Shown here: positions 1-8,496 of the stretch, in pieces | Position numbering within the stretch: position 1 is the stretch's first letter | How the letters are laid out: each line of letters begins with the position of its first letter | From: Kurthia senegalensis | Lineage (GTDB): Bacteria > Bacillota > Bacilli > Bacillales_A > Planococcaceae | DNA: 64,000 nucleotides | Direction of reading: 5' to 3' | NCBI RefSeq assembly: GCF_000285595.1 | Contig: NZ_HE611065.1 | Coordinates: 123,812-187,811, forward strand | Translations under genes and position numbers: made by a program | Notes under the pieces: generated by a model | What the model was told of the DNA's origin: nothing | Databases searched by the model: none | Seen by the model: only the letters and a program-made list of their open reading frames with translations

Positions 1-773
1 ACTCCTTTTTTTTTATCTTTTGAAAACAATAGAGGGGTACGCTCTAGCTGTTCAATAAATTTCTTCGATTTAAAACGCATCCCTGTTTGTTCTTCGTAGA
101 TCGTCGAAACGATATTCTTAATGAATTTTTTCGTTTCTTTTTTCAGTGTCAGTTCACCTAGCTGGTCAATTGGCATTAAATAAAACATGCGAATTAATTT
201 TAGCTGTGTTGGTGTTAAACGAATAATATATGCATCTTGATGAAAACAACGATGGCACAAAAAGCCTCCTTGTGAGAACGAGAAAGCAAACTCTCCGTCC
301 GTTGCGCCACAAGAAGCACATTGATGTAAAATCGGTTGAACACCTGTGTACGGTAGCATTTTCCATTCTACAAAAAGTGAAATCGCTTCTGGGTCATATC
401 CTTCTTCTATCGCATGAAGTGCTTGTGATAAAACATCAAATGCGTATGAATCCGGTTGATCTTGTTCAACGAGACGATCGACGATTTCGACGATATAACT
501 TGCGTAAGCCGTCGCTTCAATATCCGTCATCACATGGCGCATAGATTCCATCGCTTCCCCTTGTTGCAGCGTACCCATACCTCGTCCATGATGGACGATA
601 AAAATACCGTGCATAAAAGGCTGGCATATACCTGCTAATCGACTAGAAGGCTTTTTCGCTCCTCTAGCCATCGCAGCAACTTTCCCCGCTTCTCTCGTCA
701 AAAGAATCACGACTTTATTCGATTCACCATAAGGTCTCGTTTTCAAGACAATGCCTTCCCATTTATTCAGCAA
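1..773 (-). CDS. recO: DNA repair protein RecO (3' end cut by window edge)
   Basis: RecO helps load RecA onto SSB-coated single strands and anneals complementary strands in the RecF pathway. The reading frame starts at TTG (773-771), giving MLNKWEGIVLKT, behind an AAGGGAAG ribosome site, and stays open for 257 codons to the window edge. Family members are about 255 residues, so only the last few codons can be missing. An N-terminal OB-fold (about 1-80) is followed by a helical domain and a four-cysteine zinc site (CASC and CHRC, about residues 150-175). It lies 21 bases downstream of era, as in B. subtilis. The TTG start follows the B. subtilis homologue (MLTKCEGIVL). The stop codon is not visible. 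Confidence 0.93.
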   Translation of the reverse strand, partial: MLNKWEGIVLKTRPYGESNKVVILLTREAGKVAAMARGAKKPSSRLAGICQPFMHGIFIVHHGRGMGTLQQGEAMESMRHVMTDIEATAYASYIVEIVDRLVEQDQPDSYAFDVLSQALHAIEEGYDPEAISLFVEWKMLPYTGVQPILHQCASCGATDGEFAFSFSQGGFLCHRCFHQDAYIIRLTPTQLKLIRMFYLMPIDQLGELTLKKETKKFIKNIVSTIYEEQTGMRFKSKKFIEQLERTPLLFSKDKKKG

Positions 774-794
774 TTGTCACACTTCCCTTACCGA

Positions 795-1697
795 TTAATA
801 TTCGTCATCACGGTAACCGTAGTCTCGTAATTGAGAAGAGCGGTCACGCCAATCTTTTTGCACTTTTACCCAAAGTTCTAAATACACTTTAGAACCTAAT
901 AAGTTTTCTATATCTTTACGTGCACGTGTACCAATTTCTTTCAACATCGCACCACGTTTACCGATTACGATCCCTTTTTGAGAATCACGTTCTACGATGA
1001 TTGATGCCATTACACGCACTTTATCTGTTTCTTCATCACGACGAATTTTTTCAATTTCGACTGCAATTGAGTGTGGCACTTCATCGCGTGTTAAATGTAA
1101 TGCTTTTTCACGAATCAATTCAGAAATGATGAAACGTTCTGGGTGATCCGTTACTTGATCTGCTGGATAGTATTGTGGACCTTCTGGTAAATATTTTTTC
1201 AGAGTGTTTAATAAGTTATCTACGTTATTCCCTTGTAGAGCAGAAATAGGGACGATTTCAGCAAAATCGTATTTCTCTTTATATTGGTCCACAATTTTTA
1301 AAATTTCTTCTGGGTGAATCGTATCGATTTTGTTAATGATTAAAAATACAGGTGTTTTCGATCCTTTTAACATTTCGATGACATATTCATCACCAGCGCC
1401 TAATTTTTGTTGTGCATTCACCATAAACATAATCGCATCAACTTCACGTAGCGCATTTTTTGAAACTTTTGACATGAATTCACCTAATTTATGTTTCGGT
1501 TTGTGAATCCCTGGTGTATCGATAAAGATCATTTGTGAATCGTCCATCGTTAAAACACCTTGTACTTTGTTTCGAGTTGTTTGTGGTTTGTCAGACATAA
1601 TAGCAATTTTTTGTCCGATTACGCGATTTAAAAATGTAGATTTTCCTACATTTGGTCGGCCAATAATTGAAATAAAGCCTGATTTAAATTGTGACAT
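795..1697 (-). CDS. era: GTPase Era, 16S rRNA maturation
   Basis: Era is an essential GTPase that binds the 3' end of 16S rRNA during 30S assembly. The 300-residue length is standard. G1 (GRPNVGKS, 13-20), G3 (DTPG, 60-63) and G4 (NKID, 122-125) are intact, and a C-terminal KH RNA-binding domain is present ([13 protein letters not shown], about 235-250). The ATG follows GGAGG with 9-base spacing. It sits between dgkA and recO. In B. subtilis cdd (cytidine deaminase) lies between dgkA and era; here it is missing. Together with ybeY the neighbourhood concerns ribosome maturation. Confidence 0.98.
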   Translation of the reverse strand: MSQFKSGFISIIGRPNVGKSTFLNRVIGQKIAIMSDKPQTTRNKVQGVLTMDDSQMIFIDTPGIHKPKHKLGEFMSKVSKNALREVDAIMFMVNAQQKLGAGDEYVIEMLKGSKTPVFLIINKIDTIHPEEILKIVDQYKEKYDFAEIVPISALQGNNVDNLLNTLKKYLPEGPQYYPADQVTDHPERFIISELIREKALHLTRDEVPHSIAVEIEKIRRDEETDKVRVMASIIVERDSQKGIVIGKRGAMLKEIGTRARKDIENLLGSKVYLELWVKVQKDWRDRSSQLRDYGYRDDEY

Positions 1698-1712
1698 GAA
1701 TAATTTCCTCCG

Positions 1713-2063
1713 TTATAACCATTTTGGTAAAAAAATGAAACATGCGATGACCACAGCCGCAATCGCATAAATAAATACTGCGCCTGCTGCTATATCCTTC
1801 GCTGCTTTTGCTAATGGATGGTAGTCCGATGTGACGAGGTCAACAACTCTTTCTACTGCACTGTTCATCATTTCAAGCGCAAGCATTCCTGCAATAAGCA
1901 TAATAATAATCACCCATTCAAGCAGTGATAATTTCGTTAAAAAACTAACAACTAGAACGACAATTGCCGCGATGATATCTACACGGAAATTTTGTTCTGC
2001 TGTCGCTTGTCTCATTCCGCTTAGTGCATAGCGGAACGAACGGATAAATTTAGTGACGTTCAT
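1713..2063 (-). CDS. dgkA: Undecaprenol kinase (DgkA family)
   Basis: This is a small integral-membrane kinase that phosphorylates undecaprenol or diacylglycerol, recycling the lipid carrier for wall synthesis. At 116 residues it has the family signature [13 protein letters not shown] (about 65-77), which carries the catalytic and metal-binding Glu residues, and three hydrophobic segments. In Gram-positives this family acts on undecaprenol rather than diacylglycerol (established for B. subtilis and Streptococcus mutans). The ATG at 2063 lies inside the end of ybeY (14-base overlap) with little ribosome site of its own, so translational coupling is likely. Confidence 0.93.
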   Translation of the reverse strand: MNVTKFIRSFRYALSGMRQATAEQNFRVDIIAAIVVLVVSFLTKLSLLEWVIIIMLIAGMLALEMMNSAVERVVDLVTSDYHPLAKAAKDIAAGAVFIYAIAAVVIACFIFLPKWL

Positions 2064-2535
2064 TCATGTCGCGTGACAAGCCGTATGATTCTAAAATTTC
2101 ATCTTGTTTACCAAACATGATTTTTTCATCTTCAGGGACCATATGATCATAACCTAGAACGTGTAGTAACCCATGAATCGCTAAAAAGCCGAGTTCACGT
2201 TCAAACGAGTGACCAAATTGTTCTGCTTGTTCACGTGTACGGTCAATTGAAATAATTACATCGCCTAAAATGCGTGGCATATCGTCTGCAACAATCGCTG
2301 TCTCGCCTTCACCAAGCTCTTCTAACGCGAAAGAAATAACATCTGTTGGTGCATCTTTATGACGGTATTCTTTGTTAATTTGGTGAATCGCTTCATTCGT
2401 TACAAACGTAACGGATAGCTCCGTGCCATCTTCTACTTCTTCCACTTTTGCAGCGTGTTGTAATAAACCTTCTACAAGTTCTAAATCTTTTTCTGTTACT
2501 TTTCCTGTTTCATCTAAAAAATCAATCGTTAACAT
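2050..2535 (-). CDS. ybeY: Endoribonuclease YbeY, rRNA maturation
   Basis: YbeY is a zinc-dependent single-strand endoribonuclease for 16S rRNA 3'-end maturation and 70S quality control. The 161-residue protein has the family zinc motif [11 protein letters not shown], with His121, His125 and His131 as ligands. It follows pgpH by 27 bases and overlaps dgkA, the usual Bacillales order (B. subtilis name yqfG). Its closeness to era suits a shared role in small-subunit maturation. Confidence 0.96.
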   Translation of the reverse strand: MLTIDFLDETGKVTEKDLELVEGLLQHAAKVEEVEDGTELSVTFVTNEAIHQINKEYRHKDAPTDVISFALEELGEGETAIVADDMPRILGDVIISIDRTREQAEQFGHSFERELGFLAIHGLLHVLGYDHMVPEDEKIMFGKQDEILESYGLSRDMNERH

Positions 2536-2562
2536 AGGTGCCTCCTAAGCAATCCATAAGTC

Positions 2563-4677
2563 TTATTCGTTTGGCTCTGGATATTCAATACGTGAATGAA
2601 ATGTTCCATTCAATGTTTCACAAAATACACGTTCAATAATATGCAATTCACGAATCGTCAAATCACATTCATTAAACTGCCCATCTTGTAACTTATCTTG
2701 CGCAATGGCGTGTACTAAATTTTTTATTTTTTCCGGTGTTGGTTCCTTCATCGACCGAACGGCTGCTTCCACACTATCTGCTACATTAATAATAGCAATT
2801 TCTTTCGTTTGTGGCTTCGGACCTTTGTATCGATAATCTTCTTCAACGACCGAAGCATCTTGCTGTTTAGCTTTATAATAGAAAAACTTCACCGACGTCG
2901 TTCCGTGATGTTGACGTGCTACATCAACGATTTCTTTCGGCATTTTGTACTTCTCTAAAATACGCGCACCATCTTCTGCATGAGCAATAATTATATCGCG
3001 AGATTTCTCTGGTGGCAAATGGTCGTGCGGATTTAAGCCATTTGTTTGGTTTTCAACGAAAAATCCAGGGTGTTTCGTCTTTCCAATATCATGATAATAG
3101 CATCCGACTCTCGCAAGTAATCCATCAGCGCCTACTTCCTCACATGCTGCTTCTGCTAAATTTGCAACCATCACACTATGATGATACGTCCCTGGTGCTT
3201 CCATTAAAATTTTCTTCAGTAACGGATGATTCGGATTCGATAATTCAATGAGTTTAAAACTTGTCAAAATACCGAATAACGTCTCAATGAACGGAAGTAA
3301 GCCGAGTGTTAACACACCTGACAACATCGCTGAAATAATCGCTGCCACGAAATAAAACATGAGTTCTCTCCACGTATAATCGGACTGTGTCATCAATAAA
3401 TAAAATAAAATGAACAAACAATTAATAAGTGCAACGATCGAACTCGTTTGCATAATTTTTGAACGGTTATTTGCAAAGCGCACGAAATAAATCGCACTAA
3501 GACCACTCAAAATAACGTACAGAGCGATTTCCATTTGCAAGACAGTTGAGTACCCTTCTTGAAAAATAATACCACTTGATAGCCCTAATAAAACCGTAAT
3601 TGCCACTGCAGTCCGCTCATTAACGAGCGTTCGTAGTAGCATCGCTGCGAGTGCCGCTGGGAATAAAAAGCCGATGAGTAAATCAAATTCATGGTCAACG
3701 ACAGACAATAATTCCATCATGCCGATCATCGCGATATAGACGCCCGTCGAAATGAGTAAATCTCGCATTTTCAATTTAGACGGGCGATCTTTTTTCTGAA
3801 TAAATAATACGTATAAAAACAACATTTCAATTACGACAAGAACGACTAAACCGAGAAGTGGTTTTTTAGATTGATGAGAAGATAGCATACCTGTCACTTC
3901 TAATTGACGATAAACATCTCGGTCAATAACTTCTCCTTCTTGAACGATAATTTGACCTTGTAAAATACGAGTCGGTGTTACAGCAAGTTCCGCTTCTTTT
4001 CTTTTTGCTTTCGTTGCTTCTTGATCGAGTAATTTATTCGGAACGATCGCAGAACGAGCAATTCGAATACTTACGTTTTTCAAACTTTCAGGAAAAGAAT
4101 AACTCGTACGAATTGCGTTTCCAATTGATTCTCTTTCTTCCGCAACTTCCGATTCTATGACAGGTTCATCTAAAATCGTCGTTACTTTCTCGACGATCGT
4201 ATCCCGTGCATAATTTAACTCTTTCACATTCGCTTGTAACAATATATTCAAATCATCATCGCTTAAGTCGACAATTTTCTCATCATTTGCTAATGATTTT
4301 TTCAGCGCGGCAAAGCGTTCTTTTTTTGCTTTTTTACTATCGCTCTCCGCCTCAATTTGCTTCGCATCTTGCACATAATCATAAATAGAGCGAACAATGG
4401 ACGCTTGGTTCTTACTCATTTCTTCCGAGTATGTATAAACAGAAGCTACTGAATTAGCTGCTTCTTGTTGCTCTTGTTTCGTCTTTTCACTATCTTCTAC
4501 CGTTTTGACAGATCGAATCGTCTCAGGCGAAACTTGAAACAACTTGACATTGTATTGTCGCTCTTGCACATTGTTTAGCATCATGCCATATTGTAATACT
4601 CCCGCAACGAGCAGTATAATGAGTAACCAAATTGAAAATGGTAACATGCGTAACATTTTTTGAATGATTGCTGTCAT
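2563..4677 (-). CDS. pgpH: Cyclic-di-AMP phosphodiesterase PgpH (7TM-HD)
   Basis: PgpH is a membrane HD-domain enzyme that hydrolyses c-di-AMP to pApA. An N-terminal membrane helix is followed by a charged extracellular region (about 30-270), then a block of about seven membrane segments (about 275-480), then a cytoplasmic HD domain with HHSVMVANLAE and the metal-binding YHDIGKTKHP. I chose ATG 4677 (MTAIIQKML, 704 residues) because GGAGG lies 8 bases upstream; in-frame ATGs at 4692 and 4683 overlap that ribosome site. It forms an operon with phoH upstream and ybeY-dgkA-era-recO downstream (yqfF in B. subtilis). Confidence 0.95.
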   Translation of the reverse strand: MTAIIQKMLRMLPFSIWLLIILLVAGVLQYGMMLNNVQERQYNVKLFQVSPETIRSVKTVEDSEKTKQEQQEAANSVASVYTYSEEMSKNQASIVRSIYDYVQDAKQIEAESDSKKAKKERFAALKKSLANDEKIVDLSDDDLNILLQANVKELNYARDTIVEKVTTILDEPVIESEVAEERESIGNAIRTSYSFPESLKNVSIRIARSAIVPNKLLDQEATKAKRKEAELAVTPTRILQGQIIVQEGEVIDRDVYRQLEVTGMLSSHQSKKPLLGLVVLVVIEMLFLYVLFIQKKDRPSKLKMRDLLISTGVYIAMIGMMELLSVVDHEFDLLIGFLFPAALAAMLLRTLVNERTAVAITVLLGLSSGIIFQEGYSTVLQMEIALYVILSGLSAIYFVRFANNRSKIMQTSSIVALINCLFILFYLLMTQSDYTWRELMFYFVAAIISAMLSGVLTLGLLPFIETLFGILTSFKLIELSNPNHPLLKKILMEAPGTYHHSVMVANLAEAACEEVGADGLLARVGCYYHDIGKTKHPGFFVENQTNGLNPHDHLPPEKSRDIIIAHAEDGARILEKYKMPKEIVDVARQHHGTTSVKFFYYKAKQQDASVVEEDYRYKGPKPQTKEIAIINVADSVEAAVRSMKEPTPEKIKNLVHAIAQDKLQDGQFNECDLTIRELHIIERVFCETLNGTFHSRIEYPEPNE

Positions 4678-4702
4678 ATTCATTTCCTCCATTCAAAACT
4701 GT

Positions 4703-5662
4703 TTAATCGATTGGTTCCTCGTATGCATTAATAATTTGAGCAACTAATGGATGTCGAACAATGTCTCCCGCTTCTAACCATTGGAATGAAATATCGGCAA
4801 TATCTTTCAACCGATACTCGGCATTCGTTAAGCCTGACGGTACCCCTTTTGGTAAATCAATTTGCGTTTTATCTCCCGTAATAATCATTTTCGAACCAAA
4901 ACCAAGGCGTGTTAAAAACATCTTCATTTGAGCTTTCGTCGTATTTTGAGCTTCATCTAAAATAACGAAAGCATCATCAAGCGTACGCCCACGCATATAT
5001 GCAAGAGGCGCAATTTCAATCGTCCCTCGGTCGATGAGACGTGTCGTTTGCTCTAATCCTAATACATCATGAAGCGCATCGTAAAGAGGACGTAAATAAG
5101 GGTCTACTTTCTCTTTTAAATCTCCCGGTAAAAAACCGAGTGATTCTCCAGCCTCTACAGCGGGACGTGTCAAAATAATTCGTTTCACTTGTGCATTTTT
5201 TAACGCTTGTACCGCCATCACGACTGCTAAATATGTCTTCCCTGTCCCTGCTGGCCCAATCCCAAAAACTAAGTCGTGCTTTTGAATCGCACGAATATAA
5301 TGGCGTTGTCCGATCGTTTTTGCACGAATCGCACGCCCTTTCGCCGTATGTGCAATCGCTTCATTATATAGTTCTGCGAAATACTCTATTTGATTTTTCT
5401 TCGATAATTCAATAGCAGATACGACATCGCGCTGATTAATTTGTATATTTTTACGAATAACACGGAGTAATTGATCAATTAGAGCTGTCGCTTTTTGAGA
5501 CTGTTCTTCTGTCCCTACAACGACAATACTGTCGCCTCTCGTAATCATTTGAACTTGAAAAGCAGCTTCAATCAATTTTAAATTTCCATCGTTATTCCCT
5601 AGTAACATAATCGCTTCATTTGGATCTTTGAATGTAAGTTGCATCGGTTGCTGTTCTGTCAT
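4703..5662 (-). CDS. phoH: PhoH-like ATPase
   Basis: This is a cytosolic P-loop ATPase of the PhoH family. The exact role is unclear; links to RNA metabolism are proposed. Walker A is GPAGTGKT (136-143) and Walker B with downstream residues is FVILDEAQN. The start is ATG 5662 (MTEQQPMQLTF, 319 residues, the B. subtilis length), preceded by GAGGGG with 7-base spacing. The frame is open upstream to 5836, but that extension has no ribosome site and no family similarity. B. subtilis has the sporulation genes yqfC and yqfD just before phoH; both are missing here. Confidence 0.96.
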   Translation of the reverse strand: MTEQQPMQLTFKDPNEAIMLLGNNDGNLKLIEAAFQVQMITRGDSIVVVGTEEQSQKATALIDQLLRVIRKNIQINQRDVVSAIELSKKNQIEYFAELYNEAIAHTAKGRAIRAKTIGQRHYIRAIQKHDLVFGIGPAGTGKTYLAVVMAVQALKNAQVKRIILTRPAVEAGESLGFLPGDLKEKVDPYLRPLYDALHDVLGLEQTTRLIDRGTIEIAPLAYMRGRTLDDAFVILDEAQNTTKAQMKMFLTRLGFGSKMIITGDKTQIDLPKGVPSGLTNAEYRLKDIADISFQWLEAGDIVRHPLVAQIINAYEEPID

Positions 5663-5848
5663 CACTATTCCCCTCAATCTAAAAGTAATTCCACTATTTG
5701 TTAACTTTACTTTAGCATTTACGTTCCGTCCGTGCAAAGCATTGTATGTAAAAACAAAAAGAGGCTCCGTCAAAACCTTTTTTTCATATGTGCACTTATA
5801 TTGTTCTTTGTTTTTGGCGACGCTTTTCATGGGCACGGCTCCATCTTA

Positions 5849-5873
5849 TTTTTTTCGTAAAATACGAAAAAAA
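5849..5873. terminator. AT-rich palindrome upstream of phoH
   Basis: A perfect inverted repeat, seven T, CGTA, a 3-base loop, TACG and seven A, lies in the phoH upstream gap. It is symmetric and could end transcription in either direction, but the GC core is only two pairs per arm. No gene of known function ends here on either strand. It may belong to the decayed mobile sequence in this gap. Confidence 0.35.
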
Positions 5874-5984
5874 TGGATGTTCCACTCATGCAGTTCCAAA
5901 AGAAATCGCGCCATTCACTTGGAATAAACTCATTTTAAATAAATAAAAAGGTTCCTTTTGATAAAATAAAATTATTATACGAAA

Positions 5985-6120
5985 CTAATCAAAGGAGACT
6001 TTCTCTGTTTAAAATGTATACTATGAATCAAATGATTTTACCTTTGGATTCAAAAAATCTCTACTCAACTTGAAGCAAGTGAAGCTATTTTAGGTTTCAC
6101 ACACTTTTCTGTTTAAGGAA
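5985..6120 (+). pseudogene. Probable IS1182-family transposase 5' remnant
   Basis: From ATG 6014, 19 codons read MYTMNQMILPLDSKNLYST before TGA at 6071-6073, with a possible AAAGGAG ribosome site at about 5993. The start resembles the N-terminus of IS1182-family transposases as I remember it (a MNQ..LPLD motif), but the rest of a transposase is absent. After the stop another frame reads 14 more codons (to TAA at about 6114) without recognisable similarity. No terminal repeats were identified. It could be a decayed insertion or chance; a protein comparison would settle this. Confidence 0.4.
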
Positions 6121-6215
6121 AAGTGAACGTTAAAAAATAGGTCAAGCATTAATGTTTATAAACTTAAGATAGTACCGAATAAATTTGCAGATTCTCTACT
6201 TTTGAAAAAACGGAT

Positions 6216-6253
6216 AAAAAAAATGACGCTGCCGATTGGCAGCGTCATTTTTT
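6216..6253 (-). terminator. Terminator of the nfeD-floA operon
   Basis: A 10-bp GC-rich stem (TGACGCTGCC / GGCAGCGTCA) with a 4-base GATT loop is flanked by A and T runs on both sides. Read on the minus strand it follows the last gene of the floA operon and ends in a run of seven T. Confidence 0.9.
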
Positions 6254-6289
6254 ACGTTATGAGACATTATTTCCCGGTTTCTTTCTTCA

Positions 6290-6721
6290 TTACTTTCTTT
6301 TTGCTTTCGGTGGACCTAAAATTTCTGCTACTAAAACCGCACGTCGTACGTCATCCGAGTTCGTGAATAATGGATGGCGCGCGCGCATAGGAGCCGCTGC
6401 TTGTTCTCGTTCCACTTTTTTGCTTACGTGCTCATTTCTTCTCGTTTGCATATCTTGTTTTTCAACAGCAACGAGCTGTTCTTTTTTCTCTTCAACTCGT
6501 TGTTCCACAACACGCTTTTGTTTTTGCACAGTCGGTGTAGGTTGTTGAAGTTCTCGCTCAGTTTGTTCTAATTTTTTCTTTAACTCGCCAAATACGTCCC
6601 CAATCCCTTTAGAAGGTGTTTTTGGTAATGGTTTCGTAGACGTTTTTTTGTCTTTCTTTCGATCGGCAGAAAAAAAGTAACTAAGTAATGAGATAATAAT
6701 GAATATAATTAAACTCGTCAT
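6290..6721 (-). CDS. Unknown membrane-anchored charged protein downstream of floA
   Basis: I do not recognise the family. One N-terminal membrane segment (about residues 3-17, MTSLIIFIIISLLSYFFS) is followed by a Lys/Glu/Gln-rich, probably coiled-coil region (about 40-110) and a conserved-looking C-terminus with SDDVRRAVLVAEILGPPKAK. The ATG is preceded by AGGGGGT. It lies 14 bases after floA, before the operon terminator. B. subtilis has yqfB at this position, but YqfB is about half as long, so I do not transfer the name. Position suggests a partner of the flotillin membrane domain (inference). Confidence 0.8.
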   Translation of the reverse strand: MTSLIIFIIISLLSYFFSADRKKDKKTSTKPLPKTPSKGIGDVFGELKKKLEQTERELQQPTPTVQKQKRVVEQRVEEKKEQLVAVEKQDMQTRRNEHVSKKVEREQAAAPMRARHPLFTNSDDVRRAVLVAEILGPPKAKRK

Positions 6722-6735
6722 CAGTTAGACCCCCT

Positions 6736-7713
6736 TTACTTTTCGTTATGTGGTGGATCTACCTTACTTAAAGAATCACGCATAGATGTATCGGCTTGAA
6801 TATTTTGATAATTCATATAATCCATAACACCTATGTTTCCTTTTTTGAATGCTTCTGCAAGCGCAAGTGGTACTTCTGCTTCTGCTTCTACTACTTTTGC
6901 TTTCATTTCTTGTACTTTTGCAACCATTTCTTGCTCGTTCGCTACAGCCATCGCACGACGTTCTTCCGCTTTCGCTTGTGCAATATTTTTATCTGCTTCC
7001 GCTTGTTCAATTTGCAATTCAGCACCGATATTTTTACCGATATCAACGTCCGCGATATCAATAGATAAAATTTCGAATGCTGTACCAGAATCTAACCCTT
7101 TTGATAAAACCGTTTGAGAAATCATATCTGGGTTTTCTAACACTTCTGTATGATGTTTAGCACTACCGATTGTTGAGACAATCCCTTCACCAACACGTGC
7201 GATAATCGTTTCTTCACCTGCACCACCAACTAAACGGTCGATGTTCGCACGTACTGTAATACGTGCTTTCGCTTTTACTTCAATCCCGTTCATCGCAACA
7301 CCTGAAATAAATGGTGTTTCAATTACTTTTGGATTAACAGACATTTGTACCGCTTCTAATACGTCACGTCCTGCAAGGTCAATCGCTGCACAACGTTCAA
7401 ATGTTAAGTCAATATTTGCGCGGTGTGCGGCAATTAATGCGTTTACGACACGGTCTACATTCCCCCCTGCAAGATAATGACTTTCAAGTTGGTTAATCGT
7501 TACAGGAATACCTGCTTTATGTGCTTTAATCAATGGATTCACAACACGTGATGGAATAACACGACGTAAGCGCATACCAATTAATGTGAAAATACTTACT
7601 TTTACGCCTGCTGCAAGTGCAGAAATCCACAATGCAACGGGAACAAAAGTGAAAATAATAGCCAGTACAATAAATAAAATAACAATACCGATAATCAATG
7701 GAACTGATAACAT
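6736..7713 (-). CDS. floA: Flotillin-like protein FloA
   Basis: FloA organises functional membrane microdomains. The 325-residue protein starts at ATG 7713 (MLSVPLIIG), 8 bases after GAGGAG; an in-frame ATG at 7752 lies within nfeD and has no ribosome site. An N-terminal membrane segment (about 5-30) is followed by a SPFH/band-7 domain and an Ala/Glu/Lys-rich coiled coil ([16 protein letters not shown] and following). It is 13 bases downstream of an NfeD protein, the conserved partner of flotillins, behind a SigW-type promoter (see 8468-8493), matching the B. subtilis yqeZ-yqfA-yqfB operon. Confidence 0.96.
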   Translation of the reverse strand: MLSVPLIIGIVILFIVLAIIFTFVPVALWISALAAGVKVSIFTLIGMRLRRVIPSRVVNPLIKAHKAGIPVTINQLESHYLAGGNVDRVVNALIAAHRANIDLTFERCAAIDLAGRDVLEAVQMSVNPKVIETPFISGVAMNGIEVKAKARITVRANIDRLVGGAGEETIIARVGEGIVSTIGSAKHHTEVLENPDMISQTVLSKGLDSGTAFEILSIDIADVDIGKNIGAELQIEQAEADKNIAQAKAEERRAMAVANEQEMVAKVQEMKAKVVEAEAEVPLALAEAFKKGNIGVMDYMNYQNIQADTSMRDSLSKVDPPHNEK

Positions 7714-7726
7714 ATCATTCACTCCT

Positions 7727-8431
7727 CTAAGCTTGTTTTGGTCGTACGACAATTCGTACGCCTTCTACTTCAATAATTTCTACTTCTGTATTGTTCGGAA
7801 TAAAAGCTCCTTCCGAAACGACATCTAAACGCTCTCCTTCATACATTGCTGTACCTGAAGGTCTTAAAGGTGTAGCCGTAACAGCGACTTTCCCTAATAG
7901 CTCTGTCCGGTTCACATTTGATACGTAGCCGCTTTCCGTATCGGTTGAATCAGATAAAACCATCTTATTAAAGACGTTTAGCTTCTTACTGAAAAATTTC
8001 AACATAATCACCATCCCTGTAATCGCCACGCCTAATGCAATTAAAATTGAATAGAGCATTCCCATGAAAGAGGGAGCGACCATTAGTAAGCTACTTAACA
8101 ATGCAGCAAATCCAATAATCCCAAGTATGCCACCAGGAACGACTATTTCTAAGGCTATGCAAAGAAAACCTGCTAATCCTATTATAACGGCTAGGAAAGT
8201 CAAACTTCCACCAAAAAAATAAATACTATAGACAGCTAAAATGGCTAATAAGTGTATAGAAAGGGGGACAATGATCGAAGCAGAAAAAAATACGTATACG
8301 AAAGACATACTTGCAATACAAAGAAGAATCGTTATAATCATTTGCGTCGGTTCAACTTTGTCAAAAAAATTCATTTGCATACAGCCATATACGACCAACA
8401 TTGCCACAATAAGAACACTTAATTTTCTCAT
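7727..8431 (-). CDS. NfeD family membrane protein, short form
   Basis: NfeD proteins partner SPFH proteins at the membrane. The 234 residues start with a signal-like segment ([16 protein letters not shown]), then about four or five further hydrophobic segments (about 28-140), and end in a soluble OB-fold-like domain (about 170-234, [20 protein letters not shown]). The B. subtilis partner YqeZ is much longer (about 437 residues) because of an N-terminal ClpP-like serine protease domain; that domain is absent here, so this is the short NfeD type. It is the first gene of the SigW-type operon. Confidence 0.88.
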   Translation of the reverse strand: MRKLSVLIVAMLVVYGCMQMNFFDKVEPTQMIITILLCIASMSFVYVFFSASIIVPLSIHLLAILAVYSIYFFGGSLTFLAVIIGLAGFLCIALEIVVPGGILGIIGFAALLSSLLMVAPSFMGMLYSILIALGVAITGMVIMLKFFSKKLNVFNKMVLSDSTDTESGYVSNVNRTELLGKVAVTATPLRPSGTAMYEGERLDVVSEGAFIPNNTEVEIIEVEGVRIVVRPKQA

Positions 8432-8467
8432 CTACTTTCCCCCTTTCTCACGCCCTCATACTACTTA

Positions 8468-8493
8468 TACGGATGAATTGACTGAAAGTTTCA
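8468..8493 (-). promoter_or_regulatory. SigW (ECF)-type promoter of nfeD-floA
   Basis: On the minus strand TGAAAC (8493-8488) and CGTA (8471-8468) are separated by exactly 16 bases, the SigW consensus of B. subtilis. The nfeD start lies 37 bases downstream. The orthologous B. subtilis operon belongs to the SigW envelope-stress regulon, so a SigW-like factor probably controls this operon. A related ECF factor could share the sequence. Confidence 0.85.
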
Positions 8494-8496
8494 AAA

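Noticed and set aside
5663-5836. Open extension of phoH upstream of ATG 5662
   Set aside because: No ribosome site, no family similarity, and the 319-residue form from 5662 matches B. subtilis PhoH with a good GAGGGG site.
6363-7117. Overlapping plus-strand open frames opposite the floA coiled coil and its downstream gene
   Set aside because: Low-complexity complements of Glu/Lys/Ala-rich coiled-coil codons.
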